A stretch of DNA of 64,000 nucleotides from UBA4738 sp002413305 (GTDB lineage Bacteria > Actinomycetota > UBA4738), in assembly GCA_036847185.1 (NCBI GenBank), contig DAIUAM010000015.1, positions 1 to 64,000 on the forward strand. Direction: 5' to 3'. Shown piece by piece: positions 8,303 through 16,797 of the stretch. How positions within the stretch are numbered: position 1 is the first letter of the stretch; each line of letters starts with the position of its first letter. The translations under genes were made by a program, and so were the position numbers. A model generated the notes under the pieces. It had not been told where the DNA came from. It was given only the letters and a program-made list of their open reading frames with translations, and searched no databases.

Positions 8303-8469
8303 CGTTCTACACCACGCTCTCGATCCTTGGCGGTCCGGTCGCTTTCAATCTCCCTTTGTTTCGACCGGATCGGTCGGACCTTGAGCCTTCGCCCCGAGTG
8401 ACGGGCGGTTTCGCCCACCGGTGCGGAACCCGACCCGGCTGACCCCTCATGCGGTCGCCCGCGATGGGT
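8303..8469 (-). promoter_or_regulatory. Leader region of pilMNO with inverted repeats
   Basis: 167 bp without a gene between pilD and pilM. On the transcribed strand it can form an 8-bp stem (8334-8341 with 8362-8369; TCCGGTCG and its complement, 20-nt loop) and a small GGGCG/CGCCC hairpin near 8402-8415. This could be a structured 5' leader or attenuator. I could not match it to a riboswitch class by eye. Confidence 0.35.
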
Positions 8470-9243
8470 CTAACGAAACAGCGAGAGGTACGCGCCGGCG
8501 ACGCGAGACGCCAGGAAGGCCGCGACGACGGCCCCGGCCGACAGGAACGGGCCGAACTGGATCGCGTCCTTGCGCGACCGCCCCGCGAGCAGCGCAACCA
8601 CTCCCCTTATCCCGCCGGCGAGGAGCGCCAGGCTGGCCGCGACGGCCACGTACCGGAGCCCCTGCACTCCCAGGACGAGCCCGATCAGCGCAGCAAGCTT
8701 GACGTCCCCCATGCCCATCGCCCCGGGACGGGCCAGAGCGACGAGGAGCAGCCCACCCCCGAGGGCGCCGAACCCGATGGCTGCCCCCACCAGGTCCATG
8801 TGCCGGCCGGTCAGCCCGCCGGTCATGACGACCAGGGCGAACAGCGCCAGGCTCGGGTACACCACCGCGTTCGGGAGGATCCGGTGCTCGAGGTCGATCA
8901 GAGCGAGGGCCAGCATCACATTCAGGAACACCGCCATGGCAGCCGCCACGTAGGTGCCGGGGAAAGCCCAGGCGGCCCCCGCGAACAGGGCCCCGCCGGC
9001 AAGCTCCGTGAGCGGGTAGCGGACGGAGATCCGGGCGCCGCAATCCCTGCACCGTCCGCGCAGGGCCAGCCAGGAGGCGAGAGGGATGTTGTCCCGAGCG
9101 CGGATCTGGATCCCACAGGCCGGGCAGCGGCTCCGGCCCCAGATCACGGATTCGCGCAGAGGCGTCCGGTGAACGAGCACGGTCAGGAAGCTCCCGAAGA
9201 TGAGGCCGAAAGCCGCGAAGACCATCTCCTGGAACGCACTCAA
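8470..9243 (-). CDS. Prepilin peptidase/N-methyltransferase PilD
   Basis: A 257-aa polytopic aspartic protease that cleaves prepilin leaders at the Gly-Phe bond and usually N-methylates the new terminus. The cytoplasmic zinc-binding methyltransferase region is complete: cysteines 40, 43, 65 and 68 (CPACG and CRDCG). The catalytic aspartates are D117 (in ALIDLEHRILPN) and D180 (in GMGDVKLAALIG). Four substrates are encoded beside it: the major pilin and three minor pilins. It lies between pilA and pilM, about 85 bp after a strong hairpin that may reduce its expression relative to the pilin. Confidence 0.95.
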   Translation of the reverse strand: MSAFQEMVFAAFGLIFGSFLTVLVHRTPLRESVIWGRSRCPACGIQIRARDNIPLASWLALRGRCRDCGARISVRYPLTELAGGALFAGAAWAFPGTYVAAAMAVFLNVMLALALIDLEHRILPNAVVYPSLALFALVVMTGGLTGRHMDLVGAAIGFGALGGGLLLVALARPGAMGMGDVKLAALIGLVLGVQGLRYVAVAASLALLAGGIRGVVALLAGRSRKDAIQFGPFLSAGAVVAAFLASRVAGAYLSLFR

Positions 9244-9270
9244 TGCTTGCCCTCACCTCCGCCGGAACGG

Positions 9271-9308
9271 CATGAGGGGCGGCTCTCCGAAGGGAGCCGC
9301 CCCTCATG
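9271..9308 (-). terminator. Strong hairpin between pilA and pilD
   Basis: A perfect 15-bp inverted repeat (arms 9271-9285 and 9294-9308) with an 8-nt loop follows the pilA stop. No T-run follows, so it may act as a leaky terminator or an RNA-stabilising 3' structure that lets the abundant pilin message accumulate over downstream genes. Confidence 0.65.
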
Positions 9309-9328
9309 GGGATGTCGCTGTGTTCGGT

Positions 9329-9820
9329 CTAGAAGCCGCCCGTGCAGGTCGCGACGGTCCAGAGAGCAGCCTGAGCTGCGGTGCCTTTGCAGAACGCTGT
9401 CCCAGGTCCCGTTGCCTGGTCTGAGATCCCGAAGTAGTTGCCGGAGTCGCTGTACGCAACCAGCAGGAGCCCGTTGCCAGCAGCTACCGCGATGTCGACC
9501 GTCTTTCCGCCCGCCTGGGCGGCGGTGGCCGCCACCGTGTCGACCCAGTTCAGGGACGGCTCGATGCCAGACGCGACGTTGTTGGTGGCAGGCCCGAAGC
9601 CGGTGTACGTGTCCCCGTCCGTGAAGAACGTCTTCGCGGAAACGAGGCCGTTGCGAAGGCTGGACTCAGCGGCTCGGTCCTGTGCCCGCGAACGGGCGCC
9701 CAGGAAGGTGGGAAGAGCGATGGCGATCAGGATGCCGATGATCAGAACCACCACCATCAACTCGATGAGGGTGAACCCCTCTTCCTCCCGGTTCAGCTTC
9801 TGAGCGATCTTCTCGATCAT
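9329..9820 (-). CDS. Type IV major pilin (prepilin)
   Basis: 163 aa. The class III signal is textbook: a hydrophilic leader MIEKIAQKLNREEEG, the cleavage site G/F, the glutamate at +5, and the hydrophobic helix FTLIELMVVVLIIGILIAIALP. The globular part is short and ends with a cysteine pair (AFCKG...ATCTGGF) that probably closes a D-region-like loop. ATG 9818-9820 is chosen: it has GGAGGTGA, a perfect anti-SD match, eight bases upstream. GTG 9830-9832 lies inside that ribosome-binding site. The strong RBS and following hairpin fit the major structural subunit. Confidence 0.95.
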   Translation of the reverse strand: MIEKIAQKLNREEEGFTLIELMVVVLIIGILIAIALPTFLGARSRAQDRAAESSLRNGLVSAKTFFTDGDTYTGFGPATNNVASGIEPSLNWVDTVAATAAQAGGKTVDIAVAAGNGLLLVAYSDSGNYFGISDQATGPGTAFCKGTAAQAALWTVATCTGGF

Positions 9821-10035
9821 GTTTGTTGTCACCTCCTCCGCAAGATCCGAGCGAGCCTCATGGGCTCGTTACCTGGTGGTTCGGCCGGTTGCCATGAGCA
9901 CTTGAGCGCCGCAGCATCGGTCTTTCGTCCCTCCCCCGTGTCCGCCTCCTCGGGCCGCTTGCGGAACGGAGGGCAGGCGGCACCGACACCTCCTCGCCGC
10001 GAAGCCACGGCGCTTCCGGGGAGGCAGAAGAGTGG
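9821..10035 (-). promoter_or_regulatory. Long structured 5' leader of the major pilin
   Basis: 215 bp lie between pilC and pilA. On the mRNA strand a 7-bp stem (9857-9863 with 9892-9898) encloses a conserved-looking internal segment containing GGCAACCGG and CAGGTAACGAG, just upstream of the very strong Shine-Dalgarno. This is the geometry of a translational riboswitch or protein-binding leader. It does not match the c-di-GMP-I consensus well enough to be named. Confidence 0.4.
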
Positions 10036-11244
10036 TTACTTGATGAGGTTGATCACGTTGAACATCGGTAGATACAGGGCGATGACCGCCAGGCCCACCG
10101 CGCCGCCGACGACGAAGATCATGAGCGGCTCGATCAGCGACGTCAGGGCGTCCACCGCCGCGGTGACCTCATCATCGTAGAAGGCGGCAACCTTCTCGAG
10201 CATCGTGTCGATCGCCCCGGTCTCCTCGCCGACCGCGAGCATCTGCACGACCATCGGCGGGAAGATCGCGTGCCGGCCGAGCGGTTTCGCCAGGCTCTCG
10301 CCCTGCTTCACGGATTCCTGGACGTCCTTCACGGCCTTCGACATCAGCGAGTTGTTCACGGTCTCTGCCACGACGTCCAGGCTCTGGAGGATCGGCACGC
10401 CCGATTTGCTCAGCACGGAGAGCACGCGGGCGAACCGAGCCAACGCGGTCTTCTGGAACAGCTTCCCGAAGACCGGGATCTTCAGCTTTAACCGGTCCCA
10501 TTGCCACCGTCCCTGCTCCGTCTTCACGTACCGGCGCAGCAGCCACACCGTGATCCCCAGGCCGATGGCAACGAACAGGAAGTCGTGCTTCATGATGTCG
10601 GAGACCTTGAGCAGCAGCCTGGTCATGAGCGGAAGCGTGCCGTTCAGGCTGGCGTAGATGGCTTTGAACTGCGGAACGATGAACAGGAGCATCGCGGTCA
10701 TGATCAGCGAGACGAACCCGAACACGACCACCGGGTAGGTCATCGCGGACCGGATCTTGTGGCGGAGGGACAGTTCGCGCTCCAAGTTCGAAGCCAGCCT
10801 CTCCAGGACGGCCTCGAGCACGCCGCCCGTCTCACCAGAGCGAACCATCGCCACGTACAGGTTGTTGAAGACCTTGGGATGCCTGGCCATGGCGGCGGAC
10901 AGCGACGTGCCGCGCTCGATGTCGCGACGAACCTCGGCGATCGCCTTCGCCAGGATGGTCGAGTCCACCTGCTGCTCCAGGATGGCCAGCGACTTCAAGA
11001 TCGGGAGGCCAGAGCTGACCATGGTGGCGAATTCGCGGGAGAACAACGACAGGTCTCGGAGCTTGACTTTCTTGCGAAGGGTGATCTCCCGTTTCACCCC
11101 GAGGTGCTGGACGCCCACCCGAAGCGGCACGTAGCCCATCTCCCGGAGCCGGGCCACCACCAATTGCTGGTTGTCGGCGACCAGCGTCCCGGTGACCACC
11201 TTCCCGCCGCTGTCCCTGCCCCGGTAGTCGAACGTCTCAGCCAT
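10036..11244 (-). CDS. Type IV pilus inner-membrane platform protein PilC
   Basis: A 402-aa GspF-family protein with two homologous cytoplasmic helical domains (LFSREFATMVSSGLPILKSL near residue 70; ARFARVLSVLSKSGVPILQSL near residue 275) and three or four membrane helices (YPVVVFGFVSLIMTAMLLFIV; FLFVAIGLGITVWLL; FVVGGAVGLAVIALYLPMF). PilC is turned by the PilB and PilT motors to polymerise or release pilin. Its start overlaps the end of pilT by eight bases. Confidence 0.95.
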   Translation of the reverse strand: MAETFDYRGRDSGGKVVTGTLVADNQQLVVARLREMGYVPLRVGVQHLGVKREITLRKKVKLRDLSLFSREFATMVSSGLPILKSLAILEQQVDSTILAKAIAEVRRDIERGTSLSAAMARHPKVFNNLYVAMVRSGETGGVLEAVLERLASNLERELSLRHKIRSAMTYPVVVFGFVSLIMTAMLLFIVPQFKAIYASLNGTLPLMTRLLLKVSDIMKHDFLFVAIGLGITVWLLRRYVKTEQGRWQWDRLKLKIPVFGKLFQKTALARFARVLSVLSKSGVPILQSLDVVAETVNNSLMSKAVKDVQESVKQGESLAKPLGRHAIFPPMVVQMLAVGEETGAIDTMLEKVAAFYDDEVTAAVDALTSLIEPLMIFVVGGAVGLAVIALYLPMFNVINLIK

Positions 11245-12358
11245 AGAGGTTCTCCGATCGGACGGACCCCAGCAGGCGGTCCAGCTCGGTGACGTCGTGG
11301 CAGCGCTGCCGCGCCATCTCTCCCGAAATCATGCCCGTCATCACGAGATGCGCGAGTGAGCTGTCCATGGTCTGCATGCCGAACTTGGCCCCGGCCTGCA
11401 TCGACGAATAGATCTGGTGGACCTTCGCCTCACGGATCAGGTTCCGGATGGCCGGGGTGGCGACCATGATCTCCACCGCGACCGAGCGGCCCTGGCCATC
11501 GGCGTTCTGCAGGAGCTGCTGGGTCACCACTCCCTGCATCGTGTTGCTGAGCTGGGCCCGGATCTGCTGCTGCTGATACGGGGGGAAGGAGTCGATGATC
11601 CGGTCGATGGTCTGCGGCGCGTCCTGGGTGTGCAGCGTGGCGAACACCAGGTGCCCGGTCTCGGCGGCGGTGACGGCCGTGGAGATGGTCTCCAGGTCCC
11701 GCATCTCGCCGATGAGGATCACGTCGGGGTCCTGGCGAAGGACATGCTTGAGGGCCTGGGCGAACGAATGGGTGTCGGCCCCGACCTCCCGCTGGTTCAC
11801 GAGCGCCGCTTTGTGCTGATGGAGGTACTCGATGGGGTCCTCCACCGTCATGATGTGGACCTCGCGCTCGGTGTTGACCACATCCAGCATCGCCGCCAGC
11901 GTCGTCGACTTCCCCGAGCCGGTCGGCCCGGTCACCAGGACCAACCCGCGCGGGAGACGCGCGAAATCGGCGATCTGTGCGGGAAGCCCGAGGTCCTCGA
12001 TGCTGCGGATGGTGAACGGGATGAGTCGGAAGGCGGCGCCGAGAGCGTCGCGCTGGAAGTAGGCGTTCACCCGGAACCTGGCCTTGCCCGGAAGAGAATA
12101 GGAGATGTCCAGCTCCAGCTCCTGCTCCAGGCGTTCCCGCTGACGCTGGGTGAGGATCGCGTAGATCATGCGCCGGATCTCCTCCGGATTGAGCGAGGGG
12201 TACTGCACCAGCGGCTTCAGGTCGCCGTGCACCCTGACCGTCGGCCGGGCGCCAGAGGTGACGTGGAGGTCGCTCGCGTCCAGGTTCAGGACCTGGCCCA
12301 GAAGCTCCTGGACCGTGACGGTCGTCGCCTCGCCTCGGTTCTGTACGTCCAGACTCAT
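11237..12358 (-). CDS. Type IV pilus retraction ATPase PilT
   Basis: A 373-aa hexameric secretion-type ATPase. Walker A GPTGSGKST spans residues 144-152. The Asp box (IMTVEDPIEYLHQ), Walker B (DPDVILIGEMRD), His box (HLVFATLHTQDA) and the PilT-type C-terminal region with AIRNLIREAKVHQIYSSMQ and GMQTMDSSL are present. This C-terminal signature distinguishes retraction PilT from PilB. ATG 12356-12358 removes an unlikely 45-residue extension and has GGAGAG upstream. Its presence predicts retractile pili, and so twitching, surface sensing or DNA uptake. Confidence 0.94.
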   Translation of the reverse strand: MSLDVQNRGEATTVTVQELLGQVLNLDASDLHVTSGARPTVRVHGDLKPLVQYPSLNPEEIRRMIYAILTQRQRERLEQELELDISYSLPGKARFRVNAYFQRDALGAAFRLIPFTIRSIEDLGLPAQIADFARLPRGLVLVTGPTGSGKSTTLAAMLDVVNTEREVHIMTVEDPIEYLHQHKAALVNQREVGADTHSFAQALKHVLRQDPDVILIGEMRDLETISTAVTAAETGHLVFATLHTQDAPQTIDRIIDSFPPYQQQQIRAQLSNTMQGVVTQQLLQNADGQGRSVAVEIMVATPAIRNLIREAKVHQIYSSMQAGAKFGMQTMDSSLAHLVMTGMISGEMARQRCHDVTELDRLLGSVRSENLYG

Positions 12359-12449
12359 CTGCTCTCCAGTCGCAGCGCCCTCTCGATGCCCAGGGCTCCC
12401 CGGATGCATCGGCAAGTTCGGGCGTCTCCCGTAGGGGTGGTTCCGACTT

Positions 12450-14213
12450 TCACATGACCACCCGGATGATCTCCTGGATCGAAGTGATCCCAAGCCTGAC
12501 CTTCTCCAGCCCGTCCTCGCGGAGCGACATCATGCCGTCCGTCCTGGCGGAGCGCCGGATCACATCGGAGGACGTGCGTTCGACCGTGAGACGTTCGATC
12601 TCCTCACCGATCGGCATGACCTCGTACATGCCGACCCGGCCCCGGTAGCCGGTCTTGGCGCAGCTCCCACACCCCACCGGCCGATAGAGCTCGTGAATCT
12701 CTTCCCAGAGCGGCTCCGCGAAGCCGGCCTCGGCCAGCTCGGCAACCTCGGGGCAGTACGCCTCCTTGCACCGCGGGCAGAGCTTCCGGGCAAGACGCTG
12801 GGCGACCACGCAGTCGATGGCGCTGGCCACCAGGTACGGTTCGACGCCCATCTCGACGAGCCGTGGCAGGGCCGACGGCGCATCGTTCGTGTGCAGCGAA
12901 GAAAGCACCAGGTGGCCGGTCAAGGCGGCCTCGACGGCGATCAGTGCCGTTTCCCGGTCCCGGATCTCTCCCACCATGATGACGTCCGGGTCCGAGCGCA
13001 GGATGGATCGGAGGGCGGAGGCGAAGGTCAGCCCGGCCCTGACGTTCATCTGCATCTGGTTGATACCGGGCAAGCGGTACTCGACCGGATCCTCGACCGT
13101 GATGATGTTGACGTTGGGCTTGTTCAGGATGTTCAGGGTCCCGTACATCGTGGTGGACTTCCCCGACCCCGTCGGTCCCGTGACCAGGATCGCGCCGTAC
13201 GGCCTGGTGAACGCCCGCTGGTAGGAGTTGAACGAGCTCTCCAAGAACCCCAGCTCCTCGAGCTTGAGCAGCACTGAGCTCTTGTCCAGGATCCGGACGA
13301 CGACCTTCTCTCCGTACACCGTCGGCAACGTGACGAGGCGAAGGTCGATCGTCTTGCCGCTCACCGTGAGGCCCACCCGTCCGTCCTGCGGGACGCGTCG
13401 CTCCGCGATGTTGATGTCCGCCATGATCTTGAGCCGGCTGATCAGGCCGGCCTGGATGTTCTTCGGAGAACGCATGACCTCGTGCAGCACACCATCGACG
13501 CGGTACCGGATCCTGACGTCGCGCTCGGTGGGTTCGATGTGGATGTCCGAAGCGCGGTCCACGATCGCCTGCGTGATGAGGAGGTTGACCATCTTCACGA
13601 TGGGGCCCTCTTCGAGGGCGGCCAGGGCCTGCTCCTGACGAGCGATATCGTCGCCCTCCGCCTGGTGGGCGGCTTCGGCCGACACCTCCTCGACCGACTG
13701 GTCCGCGCGCCCGTACTTGCGTACGGCCACCTCGATGTCCGCTGCCGTCGCCACCACGGGCTGGACCTCCATGCCCGTGAGCGTGCGGATGTCGTCGAGC
13801 GCGAACAGGTTCGCGGGGTCCGCCATCGCCACGACGAGACGGTCGTCCTCGTAGCCGATCGGGATCGCGCGGTACCGGCGGGCCACCGCCTCGGGGATCA
13901 GCATGGCCGCACTGGGATCGATGGTCGTGCCGGCCAGGTCGACGAACCGGTATCCGACCTGCCCGGCCAGGGCGGCCATGAGGTCGGCCTCCTTCAACAA
14001 CCCCATGTCGAGCAGGACCCGACCGAGCAGACGGTCGGTTCGGCTCTGCTGAACCAGCGCTCGCTCCAGATCCTCCGCGCTGATGAGCCCCTGCTCGACC
14101 AGGACCTCCCCGAGCTTCTTGCTCCGGCGGATCGATCCGCGGAGGGGCCCGCCCGGGAGGCCGGCGGTGGTGGAAACCCCCACACCGATCCCGGGATCCT
14201 CGGTGGCGGTCAT
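12450..14213 (-). CDS. Type IV pilus extension ATPase PilB
   Basis: 587 aa. The N-terminal MshEN-type domain (KLGEVLVEQGLISAEDLERAL...LLGRVLLDMGLL, residues about 33-75), a c-di-GMP-binding fold in several homologues, precedes the GspE catalytic core: ASDIHIEPTE, Walker A GPTGSGKST (346-354), Asp box TVEDPVEYRLPG, Walker B DPDVIMVGEIRD, His box HLVLSSLHTND. A zinc knuckle with cysteine pairs (LCPRCKEAYC and GCGSCAKTGYRG) follows. It powers pilus assembly on PilC. Translation is coupled to the upstream roadblock gene by ATGA. Confidence 0.95.
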   Translation of the reverse strand: MTATEDPGIGVGVSTTAGLPGGPLRGSIRRSKKLGEVLVEQGLISAEDLERALVQQSRTDRLLGRVLLDMGLLKEADLMAALAGQVGYRFVDLAGTTIDPSAAMLIPEAVARRYRAIPIGYEDDRLVVAMADPANLFALDDIRTLTGMEVQPVVATAADIEVAVRKYGRADQSVEEVSAEAAHQAEGDDIARQEQALAALEEGPIVKMVNLLITQAIVDRASDIHIEPTERDVRIRYRVDGVLHEVMRSPKNIQAGLISRLKIMADINIAERRVPQDGRVGLTVSGKTIDLRLVTLPTVYGEKVVVRILDKSSVLLKLEELGFLESSFNSYQRAFTRPYGAILVTGPTGSGKSTTMYGTLNILNKPNVNIITVEDPVEYRLPGINQMQMNVRAGLTFASALRSILRSDPDVIMVGEIRDRETALIAVEAALTGHLVLSSLHTNDAPSALPRLVEMGVEPYLVASAIDCVVAQRLARKLCPRCKEAYCPEVAELAEAGFAEPLWEEIHELYRPVGCGSCAKTGYRGRVGMYEVMPIGEEIERLTVERTSSDVIRRSARTDGMMSLREDGLEKVRLGITSIQEIIRVVM

Positions 14214-14905
14214 TCCTGCTCGCTCTCCTCGAGGAGGCCGGCGAATTCGCGGGCCAGCGTGATCGCGTCCACGTCGTTGGTTCGGTCGCTTCCGGTGCCC
14301 GCCTCATTCCGCGGGTGTTCCGGAGCCTCGGCGCCGGGACCCCCGACGAGCAGCGCTTTGCTCAGTTCCGGCGGGCCAGGAGGGGAGGTCGACTCCGGCA
14401 CCCTCCTGGATGGACCCCGTTCAGCATCACCTGGCTCGGTCGGGAGCGTGATCCGCGCTTCTTCGCCGGCGAACACCTCCGTCGCCGGGCGCCGCAGCTC
14501 CTGGCGGGCATCGCGATGCAACGTGGGACGCGGGCGACGGAGCGACTCACCCGTCTCCCGCCCACTCATCAGGGGGTCACGGCGCGCGCGTCCCTCATCG
14601 GCCTGGGTGAGCAGTCGATCGAGCAGGTCGAGGATGAGGCCCGGCCGTCCCTGTGCCGTGGCGATCGCCAAGGCGCCGAACGCACCGCGATGCGCGAACG
14701 CCCACAGCTCCGGACCGACGACGGCGAACCCGCGGTCGATCTCGCCGAGCCCGGCGAGCCGCATCCAGACGTCCATCGCCCTCTTCTCCTCCGTCCCCGG
14801 ATGGGCTGCCAGTGGCAGCCCATCGCGCGACAGCAGCAAGCAGGCTCGCACTTCCGGCAAGCTCGCTCCGACCGAGCCGGTCAAGGCCGCGTAGTCCTGT
14901 GGCAT
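14210..14905 (-). CDS. Roadblock/LC7-like protein coupled to pilB
   Basis: A 231-aa protein. Residues 1-110 look like a roadblock/longin-type domain: DYAALTGSVGASLPEVRACL, LLLSRDGLPLAAHPG, and later AFGALAIATAQGRPGLILDLLDRLL. The remainder is charged, low-complexity and probably disordered, ending in an acidic helix (ITLAREFAGLLEESEQE). Roadblock proteins such as MglB regulate Ras-like GTPases that control pilus polarity, but no MglA-like GTPase gene is in the window. The start ATG 14903-14905 follows an in-frame extension lacking conservation. The stop overlaps pilB by ATGA, making it the first gene of the pilus operon. Domain call is by eye. Confidence 0.6.
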   Translation of the reverse strand: MPQDYAALTGSVGASLPEVRACLLLSRDGLPLAAHPGTEEKRAMDVWMRLAGLGEIDRGFAVVGPELWAFAHRGAFGALAIATAQGRPGLILDLLDRLLTQADEGRARRDPLMSGRETGESLRRPRPTLHRDARQELRRPATEVFAGEEARITLPTEPGDAERGPSRRVPESTSPPGPPELSKALLVGGPGAEAPEHPRNEAGTGSDRTNDVDAITLAREFAGLLEESEQE

Positions 14906-15039
14906 GTCTCGTGCAAGTTCTCGGCGACGTGGTGAACGGCCTTGAGGACCAGGGACGGGCCACCCTCGCCGGCCGCCTTCGGCTCGCGTGTTCACTCCGC
15001 TCAAGCAACGCCTGGTTGATGACGACAACAGGAATTGAG
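14906..15039. promoter_or_regulatory. Divergent intergenic region between the two pilus transcription units
   Basis: 134 bp separating the leftward roadblock-pilB operon from the rightward minor-pilin operon. Promoters for both must lie here or in adjacent coding ends. No obvious -35/-10 pair or operator is clear. AGGA six bases before ATG 15040 serves the rightward gene. Confidence 0.5.
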
Positions 15040-16797
15040 ATGGCTCAGTCTGTGGTGCACGCGCCTCGTCGGCGGATGAATCGGCTGCGACACGACGGTG
15101 GATTCACCATCGTCGAGACGATGATCGCGCTGCTCATCTTCTTCATCGCCCTGATGACGCTGGGCTTCGGCACCCTGACCGCGCTGCGGAACATCGGCTT
15201 CTCCCGGCAGCGCCAGGACGCCACGGGCCTGGCGAACTCCGCGTTGGAGGAGCTCCGGGGGCTGCCGAACTCCGTGATCGCCTTGGGACTGAATCAGTCC
15301 GACCTGGACAACAGTCTCGGAAACGGCACCGAGACGAAGGTCACCAAGACCGGGAGCGGAACCGCTGCCGTGTACAAGTTCCGCGGCGAGACGATCCCAT
15401 TCAGCTCCCTGGGTGCCACCGAGCCGGAGAACCCACACATCACGAACCTCACGGTCGGGGTCACGAAGTACACCCGCTACGTCTACATCACGAACGCCAC
15501 CGGCGCTGCAACGGGCGGCTATCACGCTACGGTCATCGTCTCCTGGTCCGTGCCTCAGCTCCACGGGATTCCGCCGAACGTGGAGGCACAGACGTACATC
15601 TATGCCTCTGCGCCGACCAGCCAGGACTGCGACAGCTCGAACACACACCCCTTCTCGGCCCCGTGCCAGGCGTTCTTCTTCGGCGTCGGGAGCCTCGACA
15701 CAGCCTCGGTGACGGTGACGCCAACGTCGACGGGCAGCGTGGGCGGCATGGACTTCGACTCCGCTCGCGTCGATCTCCCGATCCTCGCGGTGGCCGCCCA
15801 GATCGAGCAGGTCACCTCCCTCCAGGGGGCGGCGGCGCTGGCCGGCGGCCAGGTGACCGTGGACGGGGACACGACCCTGGCAGGGGAGAGACAGGTTACG
15901 TCCGCCGCGGACAACGACCCGGGCTCACCCGGGGTCGCCTACGACTCACATTCGATCGGCCCGCAGTCGGCGTATAGCGCCGCGGCGTCCGGCAATGGCA
16001 ACTCGATCAGCATGACGGGTACCGCGGGAGATACGGCCTCCACCATCAGCGCGATCGCGGCTTCGTTGACCAACTCGTGCACGACGCAGACCGACGGAAG
16101 ACCGTGCGGATACGGCACCGTCCAGGAGAACGGGACCGACGAGTTGGACCTGTCGATCGGTTCGGGGGTTGGCACGTCGAAGATCGCTCACTTCGGCACC
16201 CAGTCCAGCCCGAGCACCTCCTACGTTCATCGCGTCGTCACCGGGTCGGCGGACGGCTACCTGCGGACCACGGTGGTCCGGCGGATGCCCACCGTCAATG
16301 TGGGCGGTTTGCCCTCCGGACTGGCTTCGGCGGCGATCCCGAGCAAGTGGAGTGGATACTTGCTCCAGGTCACCAACTACGGGGCCTCCGTCCAGGTCGA
16401 CGCCGGAACTTCCGCCACCGCCCCCACGGCGACCGTCAACGCCGGGACGATCCAGTACTGGGCCGGACCGGTCACCGGATACCAGACGGTCACCATCCCA
16501 ACGGCGGGTGGCGCCCTGCCGGTCACCGCGGTCAGCGTGACCGACGCCTCCTCCGGCATCACGGTCACGATCACCCCGTCGCTATCGATGGGGGCGGCGA
16601 GCACCAACGAGAAGTTCCTGAGCGGCAGCACGACCACGGCGGTCGACGCCCAGGCGGTGGCCGGAGCCCCGGTGACCGGCACCCTCGCTTACACGATCAC
16701 GCAGAACGGAACCCAGCTGGCGAGCTTCCTGGTGAACGTCAATCTGGGGACGACCACTGCGCACGGCACGTACCAGCCGGCCCCCACACCCTCATGA
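15040..16797 (+). CDS. Large minor pilin, PilV-like
   Basis: 585 aa with an N-terminal prepilin signal: basic leader ending MNRLRHDGG, then the helix FTIVETMIALLIFFIALMTLG with Glu at +5. The C-terminal about 550 residues are beta-rich and Ser/Thr/Gly-rich, with two cysteine pairs (CDSSNTHPFSAPC and CTTQTDGRPC) and no recognised domain. Most minor pilins are 150-250 aa, so this one carries an unusually large surface domain, perhaps an adhesin at the pilus tip. ATG 15040 has AGGA at good spacing; ATG 15076 would give a shorter leader. Overlaps the next gene by ATGA. Confidence 0.8.
   Translation: MAQSVVHAPRRRMNRLRHDGGFTIVETMIALLIFFIALMTLGFGTLTALRNIGFSRQRQDATGLANSALEELRGLPNSVIALGLNQSDLDNSLGNGTETKVTKTGSGTAAVYKFRGETIPFSSLGATEPENPHITNLTVGVTKYTRYVYITNATGAATGGYHATVIVSWSVPQLHGIPPNVEAQTYIYASAPTSQDCDSSNTHPFSAPCQAFFFGVGSLDTASVTVTPTSTGSVGGMDFDSARVDLPILAVAAQIEQVTSLQGAAALAGGQVTVDGDTTLAGERQVTSAADNDPGSPGVAYDSHSIGPQSAYSAAASGNGNSISMTGTAGDTASTISAIAASLTNSCTTQTDGRPCGYGTVQENGTDELDLSIGSGVGTSKIAHFGTQSSPSTSYVHRVVTGSADGYLRTTVVRRMPTVNVGGLPSGLASAAIPSKWSGYLLQVTNYGASVQVDAGTSATAPTATVNAGTIQYWAGPVTGYQTVTIPTAGGALPVTAVSVTDASSGITVTITPSLSMGAASTNEKFLSGSTTTAVDAQAVAGAPVTGTLAYTITQNGTQLASFLVNVNLGTTTAHGTYQPAPTPS

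Noticed and set aside
8400..8420. ACCGCCCGTC-like match to the 3' end of 16S rRNA (complement strand)
   Set aside because: Only about ten bases match, with no other rRNA sequence near.
9821..10035. c-di-GMP-I (GEMM) or SAM-type riboswitch in the pilin leader
   Set aside because: GGCAACCGG and GGTAACGAG are only loosely like the consensus blocks. The key ACGCAAAGCC is missing, so I list it as an unnamed structured leader.
12604..14307. A 567-codon leftward frame overlapping pilB
   Set aside because: Shadow frame rich in Arg, Gly and Pro, without domains; pilB itself is unambiguous.
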